Positions 1 to 8,413 of a DNA stretch of 64,000 nucleotides are shown in pieces (within the stretch, counting starts at the first letter, position 1; every line of letters starts with the position of its first letter). The translations under genes and the position numbers were made by a program. The notes beneath the pieces are model-generated. The model saw only the letters and a list, made by a program, of their open reading frames with translations. It did not search any database and was not told the origin of the DNA. The stretch is from Lentimicrobium saccharophilum (GTDB lineage Bacteria; Bacteroidota; Bacteroidia; Bacteroidales; Lentimicrobiaceae): positions 2,110,345 through 2,174,344 of the forward strand of contig NZ_DF968182.1 in the NCBI RefSeq assembly GCF_001192835.1, in the 5' to 3' direction.

Positions 1-390
1 CTCGAAAACAAGCAGTTTCTAATTATTGATTCCATCGGCATCCTTTCACAGTTATACAGGTTTGCAAGCATTGCTTACATTGGCGGTGGATTTGGCGCCG
101 GAATCCATAACATTCTTGAAGCCGCAGCTTATGGGAATCCGGTATTCTTCGGCCCGAACTACCACCGGTTCAGGGAGGCCCGCGAAATGACTGCAGAAGG
201 TACTGCATTCCCGGTGAGCCTGGCAACTGAGTTTTGCGACAAGGTCATTCAACTGCTTTCAGATCAGCACAAGCTGGAATTAACTGCGCACAATGCAGGG
301 GCTTATGTTTCTGAAAGGACAGGGGCCACCCGGACTATCATGGATGAACTCCGGAGGCACATCAGCAATACTGACATGCACCAGGCCTGA
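1..390 (+). CDS. waaA: 3-deoxy-D-manno-octulosonic acid (Kdo) transferase, C-terminal part
   Basis: The reading frame is open from base 1, so the gene begins upstream of the window; only the last 129 residues are present. The visible part carries the GT-B donor-binding signature of WaaA/KdtA: IGGGFGAGIHN, then ILEAAAYGNPV, FFGPNY and FREA. This enzyme adds Kdo from CMP-Kdo to lipid A precursors at the cytoplasmic face of the inner membrane. The chain ends in an ordinary short helical tail. The next gene is convergent, 45 bp away. The family call is firm; nothing can be said about the N-terminal half or the start. Confidence 0.9.
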   Translation, partial: LENKQFLIIDSIGILSQLYRFASIAYIGGGFGAGIHNILEAAAYGNPVFFGPNYHRFREAREMTAEGTAFPVSLATEFCDKVIQLLSDQHKLELTAHNAGAYVSERTGATRTIMDELRRHISNTDMHQA

Positions 391-435
391 AAACCTGAAA
401 ATCAGCAATGGTTTTTTATTCCGCCGGCCGGACCT

Positions 436-1980
436 CTACTCCGTGAAATATCCTTCCCGCGGCAGCAGGCGTTTCAGATCGGCGATGCCATAGACTACCA
501 CGGCAGTTACTACAGCCGCATGCTCCTGATATTCCGGAATGCTTTTATTATAGGTATCCCTTTCGGTGTGCCAGATCTCCCGGTAGTTAAAATTATACCC
601 CTTTACATCCTCAAGGCCGAAACTCATCACAGGCACCCCTTCAACGGCAAACGGTCCGCTGTCGGTTCCCCAGGGTTTCAACGGACGCGCTGAAGGATCC
701 CGCTTTTTCATCTCAAAAGGAAAATCCGGATTGATATCAGTAACGGGAGCGCAGACCTTTTCCATTTCGGACCACATCGCTTCGGAAACACTGATACTTA
801 CCGGCGCCAATGGCCCTGAATCGCGGTTAAACATGTTTGAGATGTAAGGAAGTTTCTCCCGGTTCCTGTCAACCCAGCTTTGTGATCCAAGCAGCCCGAA
901 CTCTTCTGCGGCCCAGAGGCACACCAGAATGGTACGTTTCGGTTTACCGCCGGCTTTCATTATCAGCCGGGCCGCTTCCATGGTGGGCGAAACGCCCGAT
1001 CCGTCGTCAACACCACCGGTAGCCACATCATAGGCGTCAAGATGACCTCCCATGATTACGTACTCCTCAGGATACTGAGTTCCGGGAATGATTCCGATTA
1101 CATTGTGATATTTCACCGGGCCCGGCTTGAAATGGTTGCGGATATCAAACTCAAGCAACACCGTTCTCCGCTCTTTAACCATCTGTTCTATCACGGCAAA
1201 CTGATGCTCATCCAGCTTGATATCAGGCACTGTCGGCAGATTTTCAAATGTCATGCTGTTGATGTTCTTCCGGTCGTAGAGGGCTACCAGGGGCACCGGA
1301 GCCGACTGTATGATCCCGAGTATACCAGCCTCACGCATCTCCCTGTAGAAAAGTGCAGGTTCATCCTTCAGTTCAGGGAGTTGCTTTTTGCTTTCCGATT
1401 TCTCATTCTCCCTTGAAATTTCACGAATCTGTTTTCTGATTTCCACATTTTCCTGAATCATGCTGTCGCGGCGGGCATCTGCTTCTGCCGAAAAATCTAT
1501 GGGGAAACCGTTGCTTCTGCCTGTGATCAAAACCCAGGCACCATTGAGGGCCCCTTTCATTCTTTCAAACTCTTCAGGGGTTTTGGGCTCCAACAGCACA
1601 TGACCGGTCTGAACCCCCTTGGTACCTGATGTATACGATGGTGTTACAAAATGGAGTGTCATGGACTGTTCGCCCATCATACGCCCAAACCATGGGCCAC
1701 GGTTAAAACCTACCGGAACGCTTCCGGCCTCATCCATCTCCACCTGCATCCCCCATTCCCTGAATCTGGATGCAGCCCATTCCGCGGCATTTTCATAGGC
1801 ATCAGACCCCACAAGCCGGCCGCCAAAGCGGTTACACAGGATATCCAGGTGCTGCATAGTCTTGTTATTGGTTTTTCCCTCAGCGATAATCCGGTCAACC
1901 ACAGCATTGTGCTGCGCCCTGACATGATCGCAAAAAACCAATGTGAGCAGTACAAGAGGAAGTAATGATATTCTTTTCAT
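436..1980 (-). CDS. Secreted M28 family metallopeptidase with PA-like insert
   Basis: A 514-residue exported zinc aminopeptidase/carboxypeptidase-like protein. I start at the ATG at 1980 because it opens directly into a signal peptide (MKRISLLPLVLLTLVF... ending near AQ); the two codons further upstream begin with TTG. Metal ligands of the M28 fold are visible in order: His-Asp in GGHLDAYD, Asp in GVDDGSGVS, the Glu pair in WAAEEFGLLGS, Asp in NRDSG and His in EIWHTERDTY. The stretch before the catalytic core (about residues 110-260) resembles a protease-associated insert. It is the third gene of a leftward operon behind the phosphoesterase (44 bp gap). The natural substrate cannot be read from the sequence. 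Confidence 0.9.
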   Translation of the reverse strand: MKRISLLPLVLLTLVFCDHVRAQHNAVVDRIIAEGKTNNKTMQHLDILCNRFGGRLVGSDAYENAAEWAASRFREWGMQVEMDEAGSVPVGFNRGPWFGRMMGEQSMTLHFVTPSYTSGTKGVQTGHVLLEPKTPEEFERMKGALNGAWVLITGRSNGFPIDFSAEADARRDSMIQENVEIRKQIREISRENEKSESKKQLPELKDEPALFYREMREAGILGIIQSAPVPLVALYDRKNINSMTFENLPTVPDIKLDEHQFAVIEQMVKERRTVLLEFDIRNHFKPGPVKYHNVIGIIPGTQYPEEYVIMGGHLDAYDVATGGVDDGSGVSPTMEAARLIMKAGGKPKRTILVCLWAAEEFGLLGSQSWVDRNREKLPYISNMFNRDSGPLAPVSISVSEAMWSEMEKVCAPVTDINPDFPFEMKKRDPSARPLKPWGTDSGPFAVEGVPVMSFGLEDVKGYNFNYREIWHTERDTYNKSIPEYQEHAAVVTAVVVYGIADLKRLLPREGYFTE

Positions 1981-2024
1981 AAACAAGGTTTTAACAGTTC
2001 TGTGGATTTGATTACTGGTTTAGT

Positions 2025-2891
2025 TCAGGGCAGGAGCAATTTTCGCTCAGAATCACACGGATTGTCGATTTCAAACCTGACCACCGCCAGTTCCGGACCG
2101 TTGTGTGCTGCCGTAAAAGCACAGGTGCGGCCGAACTTCTGTTCCCAGTGGCCGGTGATCGCTGCCGACTCGTGAATATGGCCGTGAAGGGTGATATAAG
2201 GCTGCCGCGCTTCAATAAACCGCTTGATGGCAATGCTTCCTACATGCAGATCGAGCGGGACATGTTCAATCTTCTGTCCGTCAAGGGCCGCCCTGTCAAA
2301 ATGGGTCTGATAGGGCGGGGAGTGGAACAGAAAAATGGCCTTATCCATATCATCATCACCGGTAAGTTCCTTCAGGTCCTTTTCGATGGTATCGTACTCA
2401 GTGTCATAATCAGGATCTACGGTGCGGTATCCTTCGGTGGGGGGAACACAACCCGGGTCGGTAAACCGCGAAACGTCGTATTTCTCCCAGTCTTTCAGCA
2501 GAAAGGGGGTTGGCGGGACAAAAGGATATCCGTAAATCATGTATGGCCCGAACCTGAATTTCTCCCTGTTAAGGTACTTCCACAACTCCATCGATTCACC
2601 TTCCAGAAAAGCCTGCTCCTCTACCCTGTGATCATCATTGCCCATAATGATGAAAACCTCAGGATAATTGCATCCCAACTGCCGGCGTAAGTTTTTAAAA
2701 CCCGGGATAATAAAATCGCGCACAAAATCCGGCACCAACCTGCCGCTTTGCCTTACTGAACGGTGAATGTGAGGCAATAAATCCCCGCCGATAAATAAAA
2801 ACGAAGGTTTATTCCTGATGACCTCGGCGAAAAGCAGTTCATATTTCCGCGTATTCCCGTGAAGATCACTGACAAAGTAGCAGGTAGTCAT
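2025..2891 (-). CDS. Calcineurin-like metallophosphoesterase
   Basis: A 288-residue cytoplasmic protein with no signal peptide. All the metallophosphoesterase motifs are present in order: D-x-H in VSDLHGN near the N-terminus, GGDLLPH, GNDDH, the isolated His of LFHSPPY, and GHIH in LHGHIHES. These coordinate a two-metal centre that hydrolyses phosphomonoesters or phosphodiesters. Twenty bp separate it from the upstream GAF/nucleotidyltransferase gene, so the two are probably co-transcribed. The pairing suggests a nucleotide or nucleic-acid substrate, but that is inference; the sequence alone does not set the substrate. Confidence 0.88.
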   Translation of the reverse strand: MTTCYFVSDLHGNTRKYELLFAEVIRNKPSFLFIGGDLLPHIHRSVRQSGRLVPDFVRDFIIPGFKNLRRQLGCNYPEVFIIMGNDDHRVEEQAFLEGESMELWKYLNREKFRFGPYMIYGYPFVPPTPFLLKDWEKYDVSRFTDPGCVPPTEGYRTVDPDYDTEYDTIEKDLKELTGDDDMDKAIFLFHSPPYQTHFDRAALDGQKIEHVPLDLHVGSIAIKRFIEARQPYITLHGHIHESAAITGHWEQKFGRTCAFTAAHNGPELAVVRFEIDNPCDSERKLLLP

Positions 2892-2911
2892 AGGCAGCTT
2901 TACTGATAAAA

Positions 2912-3754
2912 TTAATCCGCCTTCCGCAGCAGCCTGGCAGGATCATTTACTGCCCCGATCATTACAGCATAGCTGTTACCTTCATGGATATCCTTATCTG
3001 TAATAAGGTGGAGGTCAATAAGTCCGCCGGTCTGGTATCCGGTCCGCTGCAGGTTTTCTTCTGACAGGCATAAACTCCATCCGTCGAACCATGATCTCAG
3101 GCAATTGAGTTGCTGTTCGTCGGATTGATGATAAACAAGCAGGTCAAGATCGCTGGCCGGGCCTGCAGTGGCGTTTTTTGTACTGCCAATCAGGTAAATG
3201 GCCTTCACTCCGAAACGTTCCATATCCATCAGTTCACTGATGCGTTCAGCCATCCTGTAACGCCATTTCCAGTGCTGGTCCGGATCGGGTTTCAACAATA
3301 CCTTGCCATTCCCGTTGCCATTTTCATTACCGGTCTCGAGCAGCTTAAGCGAATTCTTCAACCGTTGCTGAAAAAAATAATCCCCTATCCTTTCTGCAAT
3401 CGTATTCAGCAGTTTCTGTTCCTCCGGCAGAAACTGGCTTCCGTGCTGCATCTCAATCAACTGGGTATAAGCTACCCTGATCTCACCCGAAGTATTGTTG
3501 TCCACAAGTATGTCAGAAACCAACAGCCAGGGCGTCTCCCGGTAATCGTCACTTTCCCACGTTTTCCCTTCAAAAGTTATCCTCGATTCACATATGGTTG
3601 TATACTGAAACCCGAGTGGAATAAACCGGATCAGTTCCCCGAATATGGCTTTGGGATTCAGATCCGGATCCGACAACAGGCTACTCAGGCGGTAAAGGGT
3701 GTTTAACTCCTTTTCCCGCTCCTTCAAACGCTGCAAAACAATACTGTTTATCAT
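2912..3754 (-). CDS. GAF-like domain fused to a nucleotidyltransferase domain
   Basis: A 280-residue protein. Residues 1-140 look like a GAF-type sensory domain (N-terminal helix LKEREKELNTLYRLSSLL, then a mixed alpha/beta segment). After a low-complexity linker of repeated Asn-Gly, residues 165-280 hold a polymerase-beta-superfamily nucleotidyltransferase: the GST of YLIGSTKNA, the D-x-D of SDLDLLVYH and a third acidic residue in LIDLHLITD. All catalytic acidic residues appear intact, so it should be active. It is the first gene of the operon with the phosphoesterase and M28 peptidase. The transferred nucleotide and the acceptor (antibiotic, protein or RNA) are unknown. Confidence 0.75.
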   Translation of the reverse strand: MINSIVLQRLKEREKELNTLYRLSSLLSDPDLNPKAIFGELIRFIPLGFQYTTICESRITFEGKTWESDDYRETPWLLVSDILVDNNTSGEIRVAYTQLIEMQHGSQFLPEEQKLLNTIAERIGDYFFQQRLKNSLKLLETGNENGNGNGKVLLKPDPDQHWKWRYRMAERISELMDMERFGVKAIYLIGSTKNATAGPASDLDLLVYHQSDEQQLNCLRSWFDGWSLCLSEENLQRTGYQTGGLIDLHLITDKDIHEGNSYAVMIGAVNDPARLLRKAD

Positions 3755-3822
3755 GCCTGAAAAGTTATGGTCCGGTCAGCGAATTAACTGTGACGCATCA
3801 CACTGCTAAATTAGCAAAATCT

Positions 3823-3830
3823 TATCTTTG
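3823..3830 (+). promoter_or_regulatory. Promoter -7 element of pdxA
   Basis: TATCTTTG matches the Bacteroidota sigma-ABfr -7 consensus TAnnTTTG exactly and lies 30 bp before the pdxA ATG, which would give a leader of about 20 nt. No convincing -33 TTTG is seen. Confidence 0.55.
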
Positions 3831-3859
3831 CGGATAATTATTGACAAACAATCCGAAAA

Positions 3860-4921
3860 ATGTCCGAAAATGATAAAAGACCCGTCGTGGGGATTACCCA
3901 TGGCGATATCAACAGCATCAGTTACGAGATCATCATAAAATCATTTGTTGATAACAGGATATTTGAACTGATTACCCCTGTTGTTTACGGATCTTCGAAG
4001 ATCGCTTCATATCACCGGAAAATGCTGAATGTAAGCGATTTCAGCTTCAACCTGATCAAAAAGGCCGATATGGCGAATCCCAAGCGGGCCAATATCGTCA
4101 ATATTCACGACCAGGAAGTAAAAATTGAAATGGGTAAATCCACGCAGATAGCCGGTGAGCTGGCCCTGCTGGCCCTCGAAAACGCCACCGAGGACCTGAA
4201 GAAAGGGCTGATAGATGTTTTGGTCACCGCGCCCATCAACAAGCAGAATATTCAGTCAAAAGATTTTCATTTCCCCGGCCACACAGAATATCTGGCCAAT
4301 AAATTCGGCGCTACGGATTACCTGATGCTGATGGTAAGCAATAAACTACGGATTGGTGTTGTCACAGGTCATATGCCGCTGCGTGAAGTTCCGGGCCATT
4401 TAACCGAAGAATTGCTGCTTCATAAAATCAGGATATTACATCAGTCGCTGGTACAGGATTTTGCCATACAGAGCCCGCGCATTGCCTTGCTGGGCATTAA
4501 TCCGCATGCCGGGGATAGCGGTCTCTTAGGTTCGGAAGAAACGAATGTAATCACGCCGGCCATTCAAAAAGCTTTCGGATCGGGCATGATGGTTTTCGGA
4601 CCATTCCCTGCCGACGGTTTCTTTGGCTCTTCAAATTATACCCAATTTGATGGTATTCTTGCCATGTACCATGACCAGGGTATGCTGCCTTTTAAAACAC
4701 TTTCGTTCGACTCGGGGGTGAACTTCACGGCGGGGCTGCCCGTTATACGCACTTCACCTGCCCATGGAACTGCTTATGAAATCGCCGGAAAGGACATGGC
4801 TTCTCCTGATTCCTTCAGGGCTGCACTTTATCTGGCTGCTGACATTTACTATAACCGCCGTCAATACAAAGAGATTACAGCAAACCCGCTTCAGCTGAGT
4901 AAACAGGAAACGGAGAAATAA
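3860..4921 (+). CDS. pdxA: 4-hydroxythreonine-4-phosphate dehydrogenase PdxA
   Basis: A 353-residue enzyme of the DXP-dependent pyridoxal phosphate pathway, oxidising 4-phosphohydroxy-L-threonine with NAD. Family motifs run the full length: GITHGDINSISYE at the N-terminus, VTAPINKQNI, the metal/substrate histidines in FPGHTEYL, VTGHMPLREV, GINPHAGDSGLLG, MYHDQGM and the C-terminal RTSPAHGTAYEIAG. Length is normal. The start is supported by the -7 element just upstream. murF-alr follows 23 bp downstream on the same strand; since alanine racemase uses PLP, co-expression with a PLP-pathway enzyme makes sense, although this is inference. Confidence 0.95.
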   Translation: MSENDKRPVVGITHGDINSISYEIIIKSFVDNRIFELITPVVYGSSKIASYHRKMLNVSDFSFNLIKKADMANPKRANIVNIHDQEVKIEMGKSTQIAGELALLALENATEDLKKGLIDVLVTAPINKQNIQSKDFHFPGHTEYLANKFGATDYLMLMVSNKLRIGVVTGHMPLREVPGHLTEELLLHKIRILHQSLVQDFAIQSPRIALLGINPHAGDSGLLGSEETNVITPAIQKAFGSGMMVFGPFPADGFFGSSNYTQFDGILAMYHDQGMLPFKTLSFDSGVNFTAGLPVIRTSPAHGTAYEIAGKDMASPDSFRAALYLAADIYYNRRQYKEITANPLQLSKQETEK

Positions 4922-4944
4922 CCCTGTGATGGTTTGCCTAAATT

Positions 4945-7425
4945 ATGGGAAAAACAGGATACTTTTTCAGTGAAATCATTAATCTGCTGGGTGGCGAATG
5001 TACCGGTGCCGGTGGAAACGGGCTGATTAAAGAATTGCTGACCGATAGCCGTAAACTCTCCAGCCCCCTGCATACCCTCTTCTTTGCCCTTACTACTGCA
5101 CGCAACGACGGGCACCGCTACATCAGGGAACTTTACGAAAAAGGTGTAAGGTATTTTGTTGTCTCCGCTGTGCCTGATGGCAATTTTTCCGAAGCAAACT
5201 TCCTTGTTATCAATGACCCGCTCGAAGCACTGCAAAAACTGGCAGCGCACCACAGGTCAGGGTTTGACTTTCCGGTTATCGGAATTACGGGCAGCAATGG
5301 CAAGACCATTGTCAAGGAATGGTTATGGCAATTGATTTCGCAGGAAAAAACCATCGTTCGCAGTCCTAAAAGCTATAATTCGCAGATCGGTGTCCCGCTT
5401 TCGGTGTGGCAGATGAACAACTGGCATAATCTGGCCATCTTTGAAGCCGGCATCTCAGAGCCGGGCGAGATGGAGCAGCTTGAGCACATCATACGCCCTG
5501 ATATCGGGATATTCACCAATATCGGCCATGCGCATGATCAGTATTTCCTGTCAAAGCAACAAAAAGCTGAAGAGAAATTAAAACTTTTCCGCGATTGCAA
5601 AACCCTGGTTTATTGCAGTGATCACAAAGAAATCGGGTACGCTTTAAGAAACAGTCCTTACGGCATTCCGGATCTTTTCGACTGGGGAAGTACCGGGAAT
5701 GCCCGGCTGAGGATTATCCAGACGCAGACAGGAAAATCGAATACGCGTATAACGGCGGTTTATCAACACCGCACCATGGAGATTTCCATCCCTTTTTCCG
5801 ATACTGCCTCCTTCGAAAATGCCATGCATTGCTGGGCTGTCATGCTGCTGATGGGCTATGGCCCTGATGTTACGGCCAGCCGGATGCTCAGACTGCAACC
5901 GGTAGCCATGCGCCTCGAGATGAAGGAAGGAATCAACGGGTGCTCCGTTATCAATGATGCTTACAGCTCCGATCCCGAATCACTGGCCATCGCGCTTGAT
6001 TTTCTTGTTCAGCAGAACCAGCATGAACGGCGCACGGTGATCCTCAGCGATATGCTTCAAAACGCCGGCAATGAAGAAGAGCTTTACGGACAGATCGCCC
6101 GCATGCTTATCAACAAAGGCATTACGCGGCTTATCGGCATCGGTCCTGCCCTCTGCAAACATAAAAAGCTGTTTGAAATTCCCGGCGGATTTTACCCCGG
6201 CACCGATGAATTTCTGAAAAGCTTTCACCCGGGCGATTTCCACGATGAAAGCATACTGATCAAAGGGGCCAGGATTTTCGGTTTTGAAAGGATTAACAAA
6301 CTCCTTCAGCAGCGTTCACATGAAACGGTACTTGAAGTCAATCTGAACGCCCTGGTGCATAACCTTAACTACTTCAGATCCAGGCTTAACCCCGGCACAA
6401 AACTGATGGCGATGGTAAAGGCTTTTTCATATGGGAGCGGGAGCTTTGAAATTGCCAATACCCTTGAGTGGCACCGGGCCGACTACCTGGCCGTAGCCTA
6501 TGCAGATGAAGGCGTCGAATTGAGAAAAGCCGGCATCAGTTTACCCATCATGGTCATGAATCCGGAGGAGAACGGGATGGATGCCATGCTCCGCTATAAT
6601 CTTGAGCCTGAAATTTATAATTTCAGAACCCTGAGCATGCTTGCGAGGGCAATCAAACGGAAATCCGACAGCCAGACCGCCGCCGTAAAGATCCACCTGA
6701 AACTGGACACCGGCATGCACCGCCTTGGGTTTGAAAATAATGACATTAAACCCCTCGCTGATCAGCTTTGCACCCTGAAAGAAATCACCGTGCAATCGGT
6801 TTTTTCTCACCTTGCCGGCAGCGAAGATCCTGAAATGGATGCATTTACCCGGCAGCAGATTGACTGCTTCCGCAGGATGGCAGAAGAACTTACCAGGCGA
6901 CTGGGATATCCTGTAATAAGGCACATACTTAATTCGGCCGGGATCAACCGTTTCCCCGACAGCCAGTTCGAGATGGTCAGGCTTGGCATCTCACTTTATG
7001 GCATTTCAACAGACCCCGGAGAACAAAAATCGCTTGAAACCGTAAGCAGCCTGAAAACCAGCATTTCCCAGATTAAAGTAATCAGAGCCGGAGATACCGT
7101 GGGCTACAACAGAAGCTGGAAGGCAGAAAAAGAATCAGTGATTGCCACCATTCCCGTTGGTTACGCCGATGGCCTCAGCCGCAGACTGGGTAACGGCCGT
7201 GGAAAGATGATGGTCAACGGACATATCGTACCGGTTGCCGGAAACATCTGTATGGACATGACCATGCTCGACATTACGGGCGTTTCCGCCAATGAAGGCG
7301 ATGAAGTGGTGGTTTTTGGCAGCGATATGCCCATCACCCGGCTGGCAGAAGCCATGGACACCATTCCTTACGAAATCCTGACAGGTATTTCGCGCAGGGT
7401 AAAACGCATTTATTTCCAGGAGTAA
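4945..7425 (+). CDS. murF-alr: Bifunctional MurF / alanine racemase fusion
   Basis: An 826-residue fusion typical of Bacteroidota. The N-terminal half (about 1-450) is UDP-MurNAc-tripeptide:D-Ala-D-Ala ligase, with the ATP loop ITGSNGKT, the EAGISEPGEM segment and NDAYSSDPESL. The C-terminal half (about 455-826) is a PLP-dependent alanine racemase: the PLP lysine lies in MVKAFSYGSG, with HRLGFE, SGI-type and IPVGYADGLSRRLGN segments and GNICMDMTMLDIT near the end. The fusion makes D-Ala and adds D-Ala-D-Ala to the cytoplasmic peptidoglycan precursor. The ATP loop has Ile where Thr often follows GKT, a tolerated change. The ligase that joins the two D-Ala residues is not in this window. Confidence 0.95.
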   Translation: MGKTGYFFSEIINLLGGECTGAGGNGLIKELLTDSRKLSSPLHTLFFALTTARNDGHRYIRELYEKGVRYFVVSAVPDGNFSEANFLVINDPLEALQKLAAHHRSGFDFPVIGITGSNGKTIVKEWLWQLISQEKTIVRSPKSYNSQIGVPLSVWQMNNWHNLAIFEAGISEPGEMEQLEHIIRPDIGIFTNIGHAHDQYFLSKQQKAEEKLKLFRDCKTLVYCSDHKEIGYALRNSPYGIPDLFDWGSTGNARLRIIQTQTGKSNTRITAVYQHRTMEISIPFSDTASFENAMHCWAVMLLMGYGPDVTASRMLRLQPVAMRLEMKEGINGCSVINDAYSSDPESLAIALDFLVQQNQHERRTVILSDMLQNAGNEEELYGQIARMLINKGITRLIGIGPALCKHKKLFEIPGGFYPGTDEFLKSFHPGDFHDESILIKGARIFGFERINKLLQQRSHETVLEVNLNALVHNLNYFRSRLNPGTKLMAMVKAFSYGSGSFEIANTLEWHRADYLAVAYADEGVELRKAGISLPIMVMNPEENGMDAMLRYNLEPEIYNFRTLSMLARAIKRKSDSQTAAVKIHLKLDTGMHRLGFENNDIKPLADQLCTLKEITVQSVFSHLAGSEDPEMDAFTRQQIDCFRRMAEELTRRLGYPVIRHILNSAGINRFPDSQFEMVRLGISLYGISTDPGEQKSLETVSSLKTSISQIKVIRAGDTVGYNRSWKAEKESVIATIPVGYADGLSRRLGNGRGKMMVNGHIVPVAGNICMDMTMLDITGVSANEGDEVVVFGSDMPITRLAEAMDTIPYEILTGISRRVKRIYFQE

Positions 7426-7561
7426 CCGAACGACAAGCTTATCCTTGCGTAAAATCTTTGTTTTGCATACTTTTACACCCGATCGGCCAATCAAAGAAAA
7501 TCAGCACAAAGCTTACCTGTAAGCATAATAATCTTTGAATCCCTGAATTCCATTCTTATCC

Positions 7562-8296
7562 ATGAAACGTCTCTCCATCGTCATTCCCGCCTATAACGAA
7601 GCCAAAACCATTCATCTTATCCTCAACAAGATCAGGGAGACCAGGCTTGACTACGATATTGAAAAAGAGCTGATTGTGGTCAACGACTGTTCCACCGACC
7701 AGACAGCAGAAGTACTGGCCGGATATTCAGCCGCCCATCCTGAAGCCGGAATGGTACTTTTCAATCAGCCGGTCAACAAAGGGAAGGGTGCCGCCATCCA
7801 TAAGGGGATTGAAATGGCTACCGGAGATTTCGTTGTGATTCAGGATGCCGACCTCGAATACGACCCTGCCGACTATAACCTTTTGCTGAAACCCCTGATG
7901 GCGGATGTTGCCGATGTGGTTTACGGATCGCGCTTTATGGGTATAGGGCCGCACAGAATTCTCTTTTTCTGGCACTCCATCGGCAATCAGTTCCTTACCT
8001 TCCTTTCAAATATGTTTACCAATCTGAACCTTACCGATATGGAAACCTGCTACAAAATGTTCAGGGCCGAAATTATCAAAAAGGTAAGGCTGAAAGAGAA
8101 CCGTTTTGGATTTGAACCAGAGGTCACCGCCCGCATTTCGCGTATTCCCGGTATCCGGATCTATGAAGTCGGCATCTCGTATTATGGCAGGACCTACGAA
8201 GAAGGAAAAAAAATCGGTGCAAAAGATGGTTTCAGGGCCATATACTGCATCCTGAAATACAATATTTTCAGCAGGAGAGTATTCAAAGACAAATGA
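7562..8296 (+). CDS. Family 2 glycosyltransferase, DPM1-like (no membrane segment)
   Basis: A 244-residue GT-A transferase resembling dolichol/polyprenyl-phosphate mannose synthases. Seen: [14 protein letters not shown] at the N-terminus, [25 protein letters not shown], and the metal-binding DADLEYDP. There are no transmembrane helices, unlike the GtrB-type enzyme at 11582. It probably loads a sugar from an NDP or GDP donor onto a polyprenyl phosphate at the cytoplasmic face. It opens the glycan block that reaches 18089 and faces the polytopic gene at 8414-11482 convergently. The sugar cannot be determined. Confidence 0.88.
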   Translation: MKRLSIVIPAYNEAKTIHLILNKIRETRLDYDIEKELIVVNDCSTDQTAEVLAGYSAAHPEAGMVLFNQPVNKGKGAAIHKGIEMATGDFVVIQDADLEYDPADYNLLLKPLMADVADVVYGSRFMGIGPHRILFFWHSIGNQFLTFLSNMFTNLNLTDMETCYKMFRAEIIKKVRLKENRFGFEPEVTARISRIPGIRIYEVGISYYGRTYEEGKKIGAKDGFRAIYCILKYNIFSRRVFKDK

Positions 8297-8413
8297 AAAT
8301 CTGATCTTTGGCACAGTGCCGGTCATAGCCGCTTAATTCAATAAAACCGCTCTGCAAAGCATCACAGGCCATCCTGAAAAAGCAACAGATTTAACAGTAT
8401 TCATCAGCCGGCC

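Noticed and set aside
2103-3706. Two open frames of about 200 residues antisense to the phosphoesterase and nucleotidyltransferase genes.
   Set aside because: Both lie wholly opposite genes with strong catalytic motifs and have no recognisable composition or start signals.
7529-7537. TAATCTTTG as a -7 element of the first GT2 gene.
   Set aside because: It has three bases between TA and TTTG instead of two and no -33 box; too weak to list as a feature.
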